Below are positions 1 to 8,001 of a stretch of DNA of 48,592 nt, one piece after another (the stretch's first letter is position 1; every line of letters begins with the position of its first letter). The notes under the pieces were generated by a model, which saw only the letters and a list, made by a program, of their open reading frames with translations, was not told the DNA's origin and did not search any database. The position numbers and the translations under genes were made by a program. This DNA is from JBLHKT01 sp043101615. GTDB taxonomy: Bacteria > Planctomycetota > Phycisphaerae > Phycisphaerales > UBA1924. The stretch lies in NCBI GenBank assembly GCA_043101615.1, contig JBICID010000113.1, positions 1-48,592 on the forward strand, written 5' to 3'.

Positions 1-1439
1 CCGACGAGGGGGGCGACTACGACGGCGATGACGCCGACCGGGTCGCCCTGCTCGAGAAACTCACCTGCGCGTGCGACACGCCCCCCGCCTACCTCGACTT
101 CGAGCTCGCGGCCTACCAACGCTCCGCCAACCTCCGCCAGAAGATCAACCTGTGCGTCGCCCACCCCAAGCAGCAGCGGGACGGCGTCACCACCCGCCTG
201 ATCCTGAGCCTGCACGACTTCGAGGGACGACCCGCCGACCTGGAGCGCCGCCTGCTCGCGGCGTACGGCGAGCCCGCGTGCGCGGTGGTCAAGTTCGCCT
301 TCCGGGCGCGGTCGCTGCGGGACAACCTGGACATCTTCGAGATCACGTCCGGCTCACCCAAGCCGACGATCGGGCTGGGGATGGGCGAGTTCGGCCTGAT
401 GAGCCGCGTGCTTGCGCCAAAGTTCGGTGGGTTCCTCACGTTCGCCTCGCTCAACGACGAGGGCGCGACCGCGCCCGGGCAGCCCACGCTCGACGAGCTG
501 CTGAATCTGTACCGGTTCCGCTCGATCAATCCCAAGACGCTGGTGTACGGCATCATCGGCTGGCCGGTCACGCAGTCGATGTCGCCGCTGATCCACAACG
601 CGGGGTTCGCGGAGATCGGGCACGACGGGGTTTACCTGCCGATGCCGATCGCGGCGGACCCGAACGACCTCGAAGGCTCCGACGCTAGCTTTAAGGCAAC
701 ATTCAACTCATTCTGCAAGACCTGGCTCGATTTCGCGGGTGCCAGCGTCACACTACCCCACAAAGAGCGTTTGGCGCGCGAGTCCGATGACGTCCTGAAT
801 GATCCAACGGGCACTGTGCAACGTTCTGGTGCCGCAAACACCTACTACTGCGAACATTTCTGGTACGCCGAATCCGAGTATCCAGGTTGGATTCCCGAAG
901 TCGAGCAATTCCTCAACACAGACACGCTCGCGATCCAATCACTGCTCAGTGTGACCATTGACCTCACGAGTCCACGCATTCAAGCCGCCATCATCGGAGC
1001 CGGTGGTGTCGCCCGCGCCGCCCTCGCCGCCGTCCCCGGCGCCACCATCTTCAACCGCTCCCGCGACCGAGCCGAAGCCCTCGCCGCCGACTTCCCTCAC
1101 GCCACCGTCGGCGTTCCCGATCAACTTGCCGCCCAACCTTTCGACCTCTACATCAACTGCACCCCCCTCGGCATGGCAGGCGGCCCGGACCCGGCCGCGC
1201 TCGCGATCCCGCTCGACGATCTTCCCCCGCTCCCACCCGAGACCGTCATCTTCGACACGGTCTACAACCCGATCGAGACCCCGCTGCTCAAGGCCGCCCG
1301 CGCTCGCGGCCTCACGGTGATCGACGGCGTCCAGATGTTCGTCAAGCAGGCCGCCCACCAGTTCCAGCTCTGGACCGGCCGGCCCGCACCCGAGGATCTC
1401 TTCGACCGGCTCGTCCGCGAGCGCCTCAGCGAATCCTGA
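1..1439 (+). CDS. aroDE: Bifunctional 3-dehydroquinate dehydratase (type I) / shikimate dehydrogenase, 5' end missing
   Basis: This fused enzyme catalyses steps 3 and 4 of the shikimate pathway in the cytosol. The reading frame is open from base 3, so the N-terminus lies outside the window. The dehydratase half shows YLDFEL, the catalytic His in LSLHDF (codon 213-215), the Schiff-base Lys in VVKFAF (codon 291-293) and MGEFGLMSR...APGQ. The dehydrogenase half follows directly: GIIGWPVTQSMSPLIHN (shikimate site), SVTLPHKE, an NTD motif in FLNTDTLAI, the dinucleotide-binding GAGGVARAAL, INCTPLGM, and a C-terminal DGVQMFVKQAAHQF. The fusion is known from plants, chlamydiae and planctomycetes. Bases about 690-960, in the shikimate-binding part, have clearly lower GC and A/T-ending codons than the rest, but the motifs there are intact. 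The function is confident. Confidence 0.95.
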   Translation, partial: DEGGDYDGDDADRVALLEKLTCACDTPPAYLDFELAAYQRSANLRQKINLCVAHPKQQRDGVTTRLILSLHDFEGRPADLERRLLAAYGEPACAVVKFAFRARSLRDNLDIFEITSGSPKPTIGLGMGEFGLMSRVLAPKFGGFLTFASLNDEGATAPGQPTLDELLNLYRFRSINPKTLVYGIIGWPVTQSMSPLIHNAGFAEIGHDGVYLPMPIAADPNDLEGSDASFKATFNSFCKTWLDFAGASVTLPHKERLARESDDVLNDPTGTVQRSGAANTYYCEHFWYAESEYPGWIPEVEQFLNTDTLAIQSLLSVTIDLTSPRIQAAIIGAGGVARAALAAVPGATIFNRSRDRAEALAADFPHATVGVPDQLAAQPFDLYINCTPLGMAGGPDPAALAIPLDDLPPLPPETVIFDTVYNPIETPLLKAARARGLTVIDGVQMFVKQAAHQFQLWTGRPAPEDLFDRLVRERLSES

Positions 1440-1483
1440 GCCGCCGCTGCAACAGTCCGCCCGGACGCGCCGTATGACTCTTC

Positions 1484-1942
1484 GTGGATCGTCCGCGCCC
1501 CATCCCGGGCCCGCACGCGTCCGGCCCCGTCCCGACGCACACCGATCCCACCACCTCCGGCGCAGCACGCCCGACGCCCGGGGGCGCACGCCTCCCCATC
1601 TGGTCGCGCCCGGTGCTCTTCCCGAACGCCTACGCCTGGTACGTGCTGGTCTGCGCGCTCGACCTGATGCTCACGCACACGGTGATGACCCACGCCGGCG
1701 CGACCGAGGTCAACGTCGTCGCGGCCCACGCCATCGAGCGGGCCGGCTTCTGGGGCCTGATCGCGCTCAAGGGCGCAACGATGGTCGTCGTGCTGCTGAT
1801 CTGCGAGGCGGTGGGGGAGCGCCGGTTCGAATCGGGCAAACGCCTGTCCGAGTGGGCGGTCGCGATCTCGTCGGTCCCGATCGTGCTGACGCTGCTGCAG
1901 GTCGTGTTCATCGGGGCGATGCAGGCGTTCTACTTCAACTGA
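1484..1942 (+). CDS. Small integral membrane protein, DUF5658-like
   Basis: A 152-residue protein with a proline-rich, probably disordered, N-terminal 40 residues followed by three hydrophobic segments: about residues 48-66, 88-107 and 126-148. The pattern LDLMLTHTVMTHAGATEVN followed by a Lys-containing membrane segment resembles DUF5658, a family of small bacterial membrane proteins without a known activity. The start is GTG at 1484. No ribosome binding site decides it, and a later start before the first membrane segment is possible. It lies 44 nt after aroDE on the same strand and may be cotranscribed. The family assignment is from recalled motifs only. Confidence 0.6.
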   Translation: MDRPRPIPGPHASGPVPTHTDPTTSGAARPTPGGARLPIWSRPVLFPNAYAWYVLVCALDLMLTHTVMTHAGATEVNVVAAHAIERAGFWGLIALKGATMVVVLLICEAVGERRFESGKRLSEWAVAISSVPIVLTLLQVVFIGAMQAFYFN

Positions 1943-2044
1943 TCGGGTCTTCACCCTCTGATCCGAGCCGCGGGCGTGAGCACGCGGCCCCACGCCTTGC
2001 AGTTCACCCCCGCCCAAGCACAGTCTCAGCATCAATATCGCACA

Positions 2045-2104
2045 CACGGCGCTCATGCCGTGCTCACCTCCCACGGCTCGCGCCGAGGGCTGGCACAAGC
2101 CAGC
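2045..2104. terminator. Two small hairpins between convergent genes, possible termination region
   Basis: Two perfect 6-bp stems sit between the plus-strand gene ending at 1942 and the minus-strand gene ending at 2118: CACGGC/GCCGTG at 2045-2050/2057-2062, and GCTGGC/GCCAGC at 2089-2094/2099-2104 with an ACAA loop. Neither is followed by a T tract, so Rho-independent termination is only suggested by position. Confidence 0.3.
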
Positions 2105-2117
2105 GTGAGTCCGCGTC

Positions 2118-2720
2118 TCACTCCTCGCGGATGTGGTCCCACTGCTTCCACTTGCCGCGCAGCGGGTCCTTGGAGATCCGCGGGCGACCGAGCACGTCGA
2201 AGATGCCCATGTCCTCCGGCGGGATGTCCCACGACTCGAGGTTCAGCACGCTGAAGCGCATCTCGTGGGTCAGCGGCGTGCGGCGCATGCGGATCTCGTC
2301 GCGGTCCACCAGGCGCTCCTTCTCGAACGCGCGGCGCAGGTCCACCTCGCGGTTCGGGAACATCTGCTCGTACCGGTCCCACAGCCCGCCCATCCGCATC
2401 CGGTGCCACAGGATGCGCCGGCGCAGCTCGAGCGCCCGGGCCGCCTCGGTCCGGAACTGCTCCACGTCGTCGCGCAGGCCCGCGATCGCCGCCAGCCGGT
2501 CGCCCGAGGCGCCGGCGTTGGCCTCCTCCTGGTAGCGGCGCTCCAGCTCGGCCTGCAGGCCCACGGTCTCGGAGTAGGTCGGGATCAGGCGCTTGTAGGC
2601 CGGGCCCCGCATCGCCATGCGTCCCCAGTAGGTGTTCCCCACCTTGCACCCGCTCAGCACGACCGCCGCCGCGAGCGAGAGACAGACGATCGAGACGCGG
2701 CGTGCGGCTGGGTTCATCAC
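2118..2720 (-). CDS. Predicted lipoprotein of unknown function
   Basis: A 200-residue protein with a type II signal peptide: two arginines, a hydrophobic stretch IVCLSLAAAVVL and the lipobox LSGC with Cys25. The mature part is highly charged and probably helical around residues 45-105, with many Glu/Arg repeats, and ends with KWKQWDHIREE. I recognise no catalytic motif or known family. It starts 48 nt downstream of the 3-hydroxyacyl-ACP dehydratase-like gene on the same strand and could be the last gene of that four-gene unit. It is likely anchored in a membrane facing the periplasm. The role is unknown. Confidence 0.65.
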   Translation of the reverse strand: MMNPAARRVSIVCLSLAAAVVLSGCKVGNTYWGRMAMRGPAYKRLIPTYSETVGLQAELERRYQEEANAGASGDRLAAIAGLRDDVEQFRTEAARALELRRRILWHRMRMGGLWDRYEQMFPNREVDLRRAFEKERLVDRDEIRMRRTPLTHEMRFSVLNLESWDIPPEDMGIFDVLGRPRISKDPLRGKWKQWDHIREE

Positions 2721-2768
2721 TGAAGTGCTCCTCTGCCCCGTCCGTGGGAGGCTCTGGCTGTGGGGCGG

Positions 2769-3305
2769 CTAGAACGTCGCCTCGACCCCGCTGGTACGCA
2801 AGAGTGTACGGAATCCCTCGCTGAACACGAAATTATGCTCCGGGAAGCGCTCGCCCGCAAGGTTCTGGTCGAGATGGCTGAACATCATCTCGATTCGGCC
2901 GATCTCGGACCTTGTCTGCACTCCCGGGCCCCCGGGCGACCCCCCGGGTCGCTCCAGCTCCACAACGCCCTCGGTGCTCGCGCCCGCGCCGGTCTTGCTC
3001 GTGATCCGGGCGGTGTACCACAGCCGGTCCCCGGGCAGGGCCTCGGCGCTGAGCTCCGCCCGCCCGATCTTGGCCAGGATCACCTTCTCCCGGAACCCCT
3101 CGGAGTGCCCCACCAGGATGCCCGCGGTCTGGGCCATCCCCTCCAGGATCAGGCTCGCGGGCATGATCGGCATCGCCGCCCGCCCCCCCTGGACCCCCGG
3201 GAAGTGGTCGTGCAGGTGCTCCTCGGCCAGGCTCACGTTCTTGATCGCGACGAGCCTCTCGTGGGGCGTCAGCTCGACCACGCGATCGATCCACATCCAT
3301 CGCAT
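2769..3305 (-). CDS. FabZ/FabA-like hotdog-fold 3-hydroxyacyl-ACP dehydratase
   Basis: A 178-residue single-hotdog protein. The dehydratase signature is present: HDHFPG with the catalytic His, followed by MPIMPASLILEGMAQTAG, in which the Glu of EGMAQ matches the second catalytic residue. These enzymes dehydrate 3-hydroxyacyl-ACP in fatty-acid or related acyl-chain synthesis. It is about 30 residues longer than typical FabZ because of an insertion rich in Gly/Pro around residues 120-135 and a C-terminal tail. It lies 28 nt downstream of an acyl carrier protein gene, and a second hotdog dehydratase starts the same unit. The substrate is unknown. ATG at 3305 is used; ATG at 3296 is an alternative. 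Confidence 0.85.
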   Translation of the reverse strand: MRWMWIDRVVELTPHERLVAIKNVSLAEEHLHDHFPGVQGGRAAMPIMPASLILEGMAQTAGILVGHSEGFREKVILAKIGRAELSAEALPGDRLWYTARITSKTGAGASTEGVVELERPGGSPGGPGVQTRSEIGRIEMMFSHLDQNLAGERFPEHNFVFSEGFRTLLRTSGVEATF

Positions 3306-3333
3306 GAACGAGGGTCCCCGGTCGGTGTGCTGC

Positions 3334-3720
3334 TCAGGCCGCCTGCAGCTTCTGCTCGCAGAAGCTCACCAGCGTGTCCACGGTGAAGATGGAGCCGATG
3401 CCCTCGATGGATCGCTGCTCGCCCAGCTTGGAGAAGTCGAAGTGGGGCATCCGGGCCTTGAGCTCCTCGAGGCCCTTGTCGGTGATCTTGCCGTTCTGCA
3501 CGTACTCGGGGTCCTGCATCACGCCCTCGGGGAACAGCTCCCCCTGGGCGATCTTGAACCCGAAGGCCTGCTCCAGCTTGAACTGGATGTCCAGGATGTC
3601 GATCGACTCCGCCCCCAGGTCCCCCATGATGGTCGCCTCGCCGGTCACCTCGTCGTCGTCGAGGGCCAACGCGTCCACGAGCACCTCGCGCACTTTCTCA
3701 AAGATTTCGTCTCGGTCCAT
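3334..3720 (-). CDS. Acyl carrier protein with C-terminal extension
   Basis: A 128-residue protein whose first 80 or so residues are an acyl carrier protein. The phosphopantetheine-attachment serine is Ser39 in LGAESIDILD. Helix I is DEIFEKVREVLVDALAL. The ATG at 3720 was chosen because a GAGGAC ribosome binding site lies nine bases upstream, and a longer open frame would only add a basic stretch unlike ACPs. Standard ACPs are about 75-85 residues. The extra 45 residues (KITDKGLEELKARMPHFDF... to QKLQAA) are unusual and could dock partner enzymes. It sits between two hotdog dehydratases on the same strand, so it probably serves a dedicated acyl pathway rather than general fatty-acid synthesis. 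That last point is inference. Confidence 0.88.
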   Translation of the reverse strand: MDRDEIFEKVREVLVDALALDDDEVTGEATIMGDLGAESIDILDIQFKLEQAFGFKIAQGELFPEGVMQDPEYVQNGKITDKGLEELKARMPHFDFSKLGEQRSIEGIGSIFTVDTLVSFCEQKLQAA

Positions 3721-3878
3721 CGTGTCGGCGTCCTCATCCGGAGAGCGAACGCGGGTTCGTCCCGGCCCGGCCATACTCGCCCGGCCAATCCCGCAGGGGC
3801 CATGCTACGCCTTCCGACCCAGCCTCGCCAGACCGCGGCACGAACCATGTTTGTGCGTGCAATCCCCTGAAAAGGGGA

Positions 3879-4283
3879 CTAGTTTCCCCGGGGCGCCCGC
3901 ATGGTGAAACGACCCGAGCACCCCACACCCAGCGGCTCGTCGGAGCCCGGGCCCAGCACCTCGGCGCGCCCCTTGAACTCGACCCCCTCCTCGCCGCGCG
4001 CGTGCACCGTGACCTCCACACGCAGCCGGTCGCCCGGGCGCACGAACCGTCCGTACTTGAGGGCCTTGACCCCACCGAGCACCCAGGGCAGTTCGCTCGT
4101 CCCGTGCTCGTCGAGCACCACGCGTGCCGCCTGCACCATCGACTCGATCATCATCACGCCCGGCAGCACCGGGTACCCGGGGAAGTGATCCTGCAGGTAT
4201 TCTTCCGCCGACGAGACCGCCTTGACAGTCACCGCGCGGTCCTCGCTCCGCTCCAGCACGCGATCGACGAGACAGAAGTGCAT
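3879..4283 (-). CDS. FabZ-like 3-hydroxyacyl-ACP dehydratase
   Basis: A 134-residue hotdog protein of usual FabZ length. The catalytic motif is QDHFPGYPVLPGVMMIES, with the active-site His and Glu, followed by MVQAA. A conserved GGVKALKYGRFVRPGDRL strand segment follows. It would dehydrate a 3-hydroxyacyl chain on an ACP. It is the first gene of a minus-strand unit continuing into the ACP (158 nt further) and a second dehydratase. No Shine-Dalgarno sequence precedes the ATG; instead TACCGT at 4290-4295 lies 6 nt upstream, the leaderless geometry seen at other genes here. It differs from its neighbour in length and motif, so the two are paralogues and not a recent duplication. Confidence 0.87.
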   Translation of the reverse strand: MHFCLVDRVLERSEDRAVTVKAVSSAEEYLQDHFPGYPVLPGVMMIESMVQAARVVLDEHGTSELPWVLGGVKALKYGRFVRPGDRLRVEVTVHARGEEGVEFKGRAEVLGPGSDEPLGVGCSGRFTMRAPRGN

Positions 4284-4289
4284 GCCCCC

Positions 4290-4335
4290 ACGGTAGCCGC
4301 GTCCCGGGCACGTCGCGCGTCCCCGTGGCTACCCT
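4290..4335. promoter_or_regulatory. Divergent pair of -10-like boxes for the hotdog/ACP unit and recO
   Basis: On the minus strand TACCGT (4290-4295) lies 6 nt before the ATG at 4283. On the plus strand TACCCT (4330-4335) lies 6 nt before the GTG of recO at 4342. Both are preceded by GC (GCTACCGT, GCTACCCT). Neither gene has a clear ribosome binding site. Transcription starting 6-7 nt after these boxes would give leaderless or nearly leaderless mRNAs. No convincing -35 box is seen. Confidence 0.4.
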
Positions 4336-4341
4336 CTGCCG

Positions 4342-5088
4342 GTGCCCACGCTGCGAGACGACGCGATCTGCATACGCCACTGGGACTGGTCCGAGACCTC
4401 CCAGACCGTCTCGCTGTTCACGCGTGAGCACGGCGTGCTGCGGGGCATCGCCAAGGGCTCCAAGCGGGAGAAGGCCCCGTTCTCCGGCGGGCTCGAGATC
4501 CTCACCCGGGGCGAGGTGCTCGCCATCACCAAGCCGGGCGCTGGCCTGGCCACCCTCACCGCCTGGGACCTCACCCAGACCTACCCCGCCTGTCGCGAGG
4601 ACCTCACACGCCACCACGCCGGGCTGTACGCCATCGACCTGATCCACCACGCCCTGCCCGAGTCCGACCCGCACCCGGCCCTGTTCGACCTGCTGGGCGA
4701 GAGCCTCGGGTCGATCGGCACGATCTTGCCCGGCGTGTTCCCGGACGCCGTCATCCTGCGCTTCCAGGCCGGCCTGCTGCGCGAGATGGGGCACGAGCCG
4801 CAGCTCGAGCCGGGCGGCCTGCCCGAATCGGACACGCTCGGGTTCGACCCCGAGACCGGCTCGCTCACGCGAGACCCCGGGCCCGGGGCGTCGGGTGTCT
4901 GGCGGATCCGGCGCCGGACCCTCGGGGTGCTCCGGCGCCCCGCGTCCGAGGCCGACCCGGCGGATCTGGACCGGGCCAACCGCTTTCTGGCGGCCTGCCT
5001 GACGCACCAGCTCGGCTCCCCCCCCCACACGCAGCAGGCGGCCCTCGACGCGATTACCCGGACCTTGCGGACTTCACAATCCGGGTGA
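4342..5088 (+). CDS. recO: DNA repair protein RecO
   Basis: A 248-residue protein matching RecO, which helps load RecA on gaps with RecF and RecR and anneals SSB-coated strands. The N-terminal OB-fold contains the typical SETSQTVSLFTREHGVLRGIAKGSKR segment. The middle helical part ETYPACREDLTRHHAGLYAIDLIHHALPE and the FRFQAGLLREMGHEP-like region (LRFQAGLLREMGHEP) also fit. The four zinc-binding cysteines found in some RecO proteins are absent. The start is GTG at 4342, with a -10-like TACCCT only 6 nt upstream and no Shine-Dalgarno. It is divergent from the hotdog/ACP unit. Length is normal for the family. Confidence 0.88.
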   Translation: MPTLRDDAICIRHWDWSETSQTVSLFTREHGVLRGIAKGSKREKAPFSGGLEILTRGEVLAITKPGAGLATLTAWDLTQTYPACREDLTRHHAGLYAIDLIHHALPESDPHPALFDLLGESLGSIGTILPGVFPDAVILRFQAGLLREMGHEPQLEPGGLPESDTLGFDPETGSLTRDPGPGASGVWRIRRRTLGVLRRPASEADPADLDRANRFLAACLTHQLGSPPHTQQAALDAITRTLRTSQSG

Positions 5089-5195
5089 AGTGGGGTCGGT
5101 AAAAGGCCGATCTGGTGCGCGATAGAGGCGTGCCGCCCGGACCCGGAACACGCACGCATCGCGACCGCCCCGACCCGACCGCCCGGACCGACCCA

Positions 5196-6698
5196 ATGGA
5201 CCAAGACCTGCTCGACGAGATCCTGAACTGCCCGGAGCTGCCGTCGCTCCCGGCGGTCGCCGTCAAGGTCCTGGAGCTCACCGGCGATCCGGACGTCAAG
5301 ATCGCGGACCTGGACCGGGCGATCCGGCAGGACCAGGCGCTCTCTGCCCGGATCCTCAAGACCGTGAACTCGAGCTTCTTCGGCCTGCGCGAGCGGTGCA
5401 GCTCGATCGAGAAGGCCCTGGTGCTGCTCGGGCTCGGGCCTGTCAAGTCGCTCGTGCTGGGCTTCAGCCTCGTCTCCACGATGCAGAGCGAGCCCGACGA
5501 CCCGTTCGACTTCCCGGGCTATTGGCGCCGCGGGCTGTACACGGGCATCGCGGCCCGGCTGTTCGCCGAGAAGGTCTGCAAGACCAAGGCCGACGAGGCC
5601 TTCCTCGCAGGCCTGCTGCAGGACGTGGGCATGGTCGCGATGTACCGGGCGCTTGGGGAGCGCTACCTGGAGGTGCTCGGGCAGACCGGTGGCGAGCACG
5701 CCCGGCTTAACTCGCTGGAGCTCAAGGCCTTCGAGATCGACCACGCCTCGATCGGCGCGATGCTGTGCGAGTCATGGAAGCTCCCGCAGGACCTCGTGCT
5801 CCCGGTGAAGTTCCACGTCCGTCCCAGCGCCGCCCCGCAGCAGTGCAAGGACCTGGTGCAGTGCGTCGCGCTGGGCAACGCCGTGCACGACGCACTCCTG
5901 TCCGAGGATCCCACGGACTACATCAAGCTGCTGTACGACAAATCCAAGCAGTGGTGGAACACACAGAGCGAGACGGTGGACGAGATTGTCCGGCGCTGCA
6001 GCGAGGCCTTCGAGGAGATCGCCGGGCTGTTCAACGTCGATGCCGGCGAGCCCGTCGACCCGAACGCCGTGCTCCAGACCGCCGAGACCAGGATGCGCGA
6101 GATGGCTCGGCTGCAGCCCCGAGAGAGCTTCGCGGCCTCAAAGCTCGAGGACCTGATCCAGGGCGCCGACGAGGTCGATCCGTTCACGGGCGCGCTGGGC
6201 AGGAGCGGCTTCGACGCGGCGGTCAACCAGGCCTTCGAGCAGGCCGGACGCGGCGAGATCGACCTCTCCATCGTCCAGATCTTCGTGGACGGGCTCGGGG
6301 CGTTGTCGACCGAGCAGGGCGACCTGGTCTCCGACGAGGTCGTGCTGGGCCTGAACGTTCAGATGCAGCGGTACTTCGAGCCGATGGGCGGGGTGATCTG
6401 CCGCCTGGCGCAGCAGCTCTTCGCGGTGGTGCTGCCCGACACCTCTGCCGATGCCGCGCAGACCGTGGTCGAGCAGTTCACCAGGAAGGTCGAGTCGTCG
6501 CTGCCCGGCTGGATCCCCTCCGGGGCCGACCCCACCACGCCGATCCGAGTCAACCTTGGCGTCGCGACCATGAACCGGCAGACGCGTGCGCACTTCACCA
6601 CGCCCGACGAGCTGATCATCGCGGTCACGCGGGCCCTCAAGGCCTCGCGCCAGGACCAGGGGCACGCCTTCCGGGCGTTCATCCCCAAGGCCGCCTGA
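5196..6698 (+). CDS. HDOD-domain signalling protein with a degenerate GGDEF domain
   Basis: A 500-residue cytosolic protein. Residues about 8-215 form an HDOD domain (LPSLPAVAVKVLELTGDP, IRQDQALSARILKTVNSSFFG, SIEKALVLLGL, AFLAGLLQDVGM), a catalytically silent relative of HD phosphodiesterases used in bacterial signalling. From about residue 325 a GGDEF-like fold follows: DPFTGALGRSGFDAAV matches the family's DxLTGLxNRxxF. The signature loop, however, reads RLAQQLFAVVLP (from about residue 403) instead of RxGGDEFxxxLP, so diguanylate cyclase activity is not expected. ATG 5196 was chosen because the open frame upstream encodes only a Pro/Arg-rich stretch; no ribosome binding site is seen. It probably acts as a sensor or scaffold. 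Partners are unknown. Confidence 0.82.
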   Translation: MDQDLLDEILNCPELPSLPAVAVKVLELTGDPDVKIADLDRAIRQDQALSARILKTVNSSFFGLRERCSSIEKALVLLGLGPVKSLVLGFSLVSTMQSEPDDPFDFPGYWRRGLYTGIAARLFAEKVCKTKADEAFLAGLLQDVGMVAMYRALGERYLEVLGQTGGEHARLNSLELKAFEIDHASIGAMLCESWKLPQDLVLPVKFHVRPSAAPQQCKDLVQCVALGNAVHDALLSEDPTDYIKLLYDKSKQWWNTQSETVDEIVRRCSEAFEEIAGLFNVDAGEPVDPNAVLQTAETRMREMARLQPRESFAASKLEDLIQGADEVDPFTGALGRSGFDAAVNQAFEQAGRGEIDLSIVQIFVDGLGALSTEQGDLVSDEVVLGLNVQMQRYFEPMGGVICRLAQQLFAVVLPDTSADAAQTVVEQFTRKVESSLPGWIPSGADPTTPIRVNLGVATMNRQTRAHFTTPDELIIAVTRALKASRQDQGHAFRAFIPKAA

Positions 6699-6713
6699 CA
6701 CCGGCGTCCTCGC

Positions 6714-7952
6714 TCATCCCGCGGAGGTCGGCTCGCCGGGCAGCATCCGCCCGACCGTGGCCGGCCGGAGCGGGTACCGCTCGCTCACACGCCGCAGATC
6801 GTCGAGCGTCAGCGCCCGGATCGTGTCCAGGTCCTCCTCCAGCGAGCGGTAGCGTCCGATGGTCGCCCACTGCTGGCCGATGCGCTGCATGCGCCCCTCC
6901 GGTCGTTCGCCCGAGAGCGTGGCGCCGGTCGCGAGCTTGTTGCGCAGCAGCTCCAGGTCGCTGTCCTCCAGCGAGCCCACCAGCCCCTCGACCTCGCGGT
7001 CGATCACGCCCACGATCTCGTCGAGCCGGTCCGGGTCGCCCGAGGCGTACACGAACCAGTCGCCGGTCCCCGCGTGCCCGGAATAGGCCGCCTGGGCCTC
7101 CTCGGCGATGCCCTCCTCGATCAGGGCCCAGTGCAGGCGTGAGTTGTCGCTCCCGCCCAGCACGTACGCCAGGGCCGAGGCCGCGTACCGCTCCTCGTCG
7201 GCCACCGCGGGCCCCTCGCTGACCATGACGACGTACCCGCGGCTGACGCGCGGGTCGCGCATCGCGAACGAGCTGTGGTGCACCGGCGGCCTGGCCTCGT
7301 CGCGGTCCGCCCCGGTCCGCTCCCAGCCCGAGCACGACTCCCTGACGCGGTCGACCATCGCGTCGAAGTCCAGCGCCCCGGCGAGGCTGACCACGGTGTT
7401 GTCCGCCGAGTAGCGGCTCCGGAAGTAGCCCAGCATCTGTTCGCGAGACATGCCGCCGACCGTGTCCCTGGTCCCCAGCACGCGGTGCCCCAGCCCGTGC
7501 GGGCGGTAGTGCCGGTCCACCGTCTCCTCGTACAGCACCCAGAACGGGTTGTCTGCGTACATCGCGATCTCTTCCAGGATGACCTGCTTCTCGGTATCGA
7601 AGTCGTCCTGCCTGAGTGCGGGACGCATCATCGCGCCCAGCAGGTCCACCGCCTCGCCCAGGCGCTCGGGCAGCACGTGCGCGTGGAACGCCGTCATCTC
7701 GCCGGTCGTGAACGCGTTGTTGCGGGCGCCCATCCGGTCGAAGCCCAGGTTGATGTCGTCCGCGGACAGCTCGGCCGTCCCCTTGAACATCATGTGCTCC
7801 AGGAAGTGGCTCACCCCCATGATCGAGGCGTCCTCGTCGCGTGCCCCCGTCTTCACGAAGAATCCCGCCGCGGACGACACCGCGTCCGGATCGATCTCCG
7901 CGATCACCCTCAGCCCGTTGTCGAGCTCCGCTTCGCGATAGGTCACGCTCAT
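6714..7952 (-). CDS. M16 family zinc metallopeptidase (processing-peptidase-like)
   Basis: A 412-residue M16 (pitrilysin) peptidase of the single-unit, mitochondrial processing peptidase-like type. The inverted zinc motif HFLEHMMFKGT gives the two His ligands and the catalytic Glu. The third ligand lies about 75 residues on in EKQVILEEIAMY, also canonical. The N-terminal LDNGLRVI strand and the R/Y motif region near SRGYVVMVSEG fit the family. It degrades or processes peptides; localisation is uncertain since no signal peptide is visible. ATG 7952 is preferred to the GTG at 7967 because the family begins with a strand like VTYREAELDNGLRV and a TACCGT box lies 5 nt before this ATG. Its 3' end converges on the HDOD gene. 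Confidence 0.92.
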   Translation of the reverse strand: MSVTYREAELDNGLRVIAEIDPDAVSSAAGFFVKTGARDEDASIMGVSHFLEHMMFKGTAELSADDINLGFDRMGARNNAFTTGEMTAFHAHVLPERLGEAVDLLGAMMRPALRQDDFDTEKQVILEEIAMYADNPFWVLYEETVDRHYRPHGLGHRVLGTRDTVGGMSREQMLGYFRSRYSADNTVVSLAGALDFDAMVDRVRESCSGWERTGADRDEARPPVHHSSFAMRDPRVSRGYVVMVSEGPAVADEERYAASALAYVLGGSDNSRLHWALIEEGIAEEAQAAYSGHAGTGDWFVYASGDPDRLDEIVGVIDREVEGLVGSLEDSDLELLRNKLATGATLSGERPEGRMQRIGQQWATIGRYRSLEEDLDTIRALTLDDLRRVSERYPLRPATVGRMLPGEPTSAG

Positions 7953-7957
7953 CCGCC

Positions 7958-7963
7958 ACGGTA
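7958..7963 (-). promoter_or_regulatory. -10-like box, leaderless geometry, for the M16 peptidase gene
   Basis: GCTACCGT on the minus strand places TACCGT 5 nt before the ATG at 7952. It is identical to the hexamer before the hotdog gene at 4283. No Shine-Dalgarno competes. Confidence 0.35.
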
Positions 7964-8001
7964 GCACGCCGCCCGCCCGGGCGCACGCGTGCGGGCGCGA
8001 A

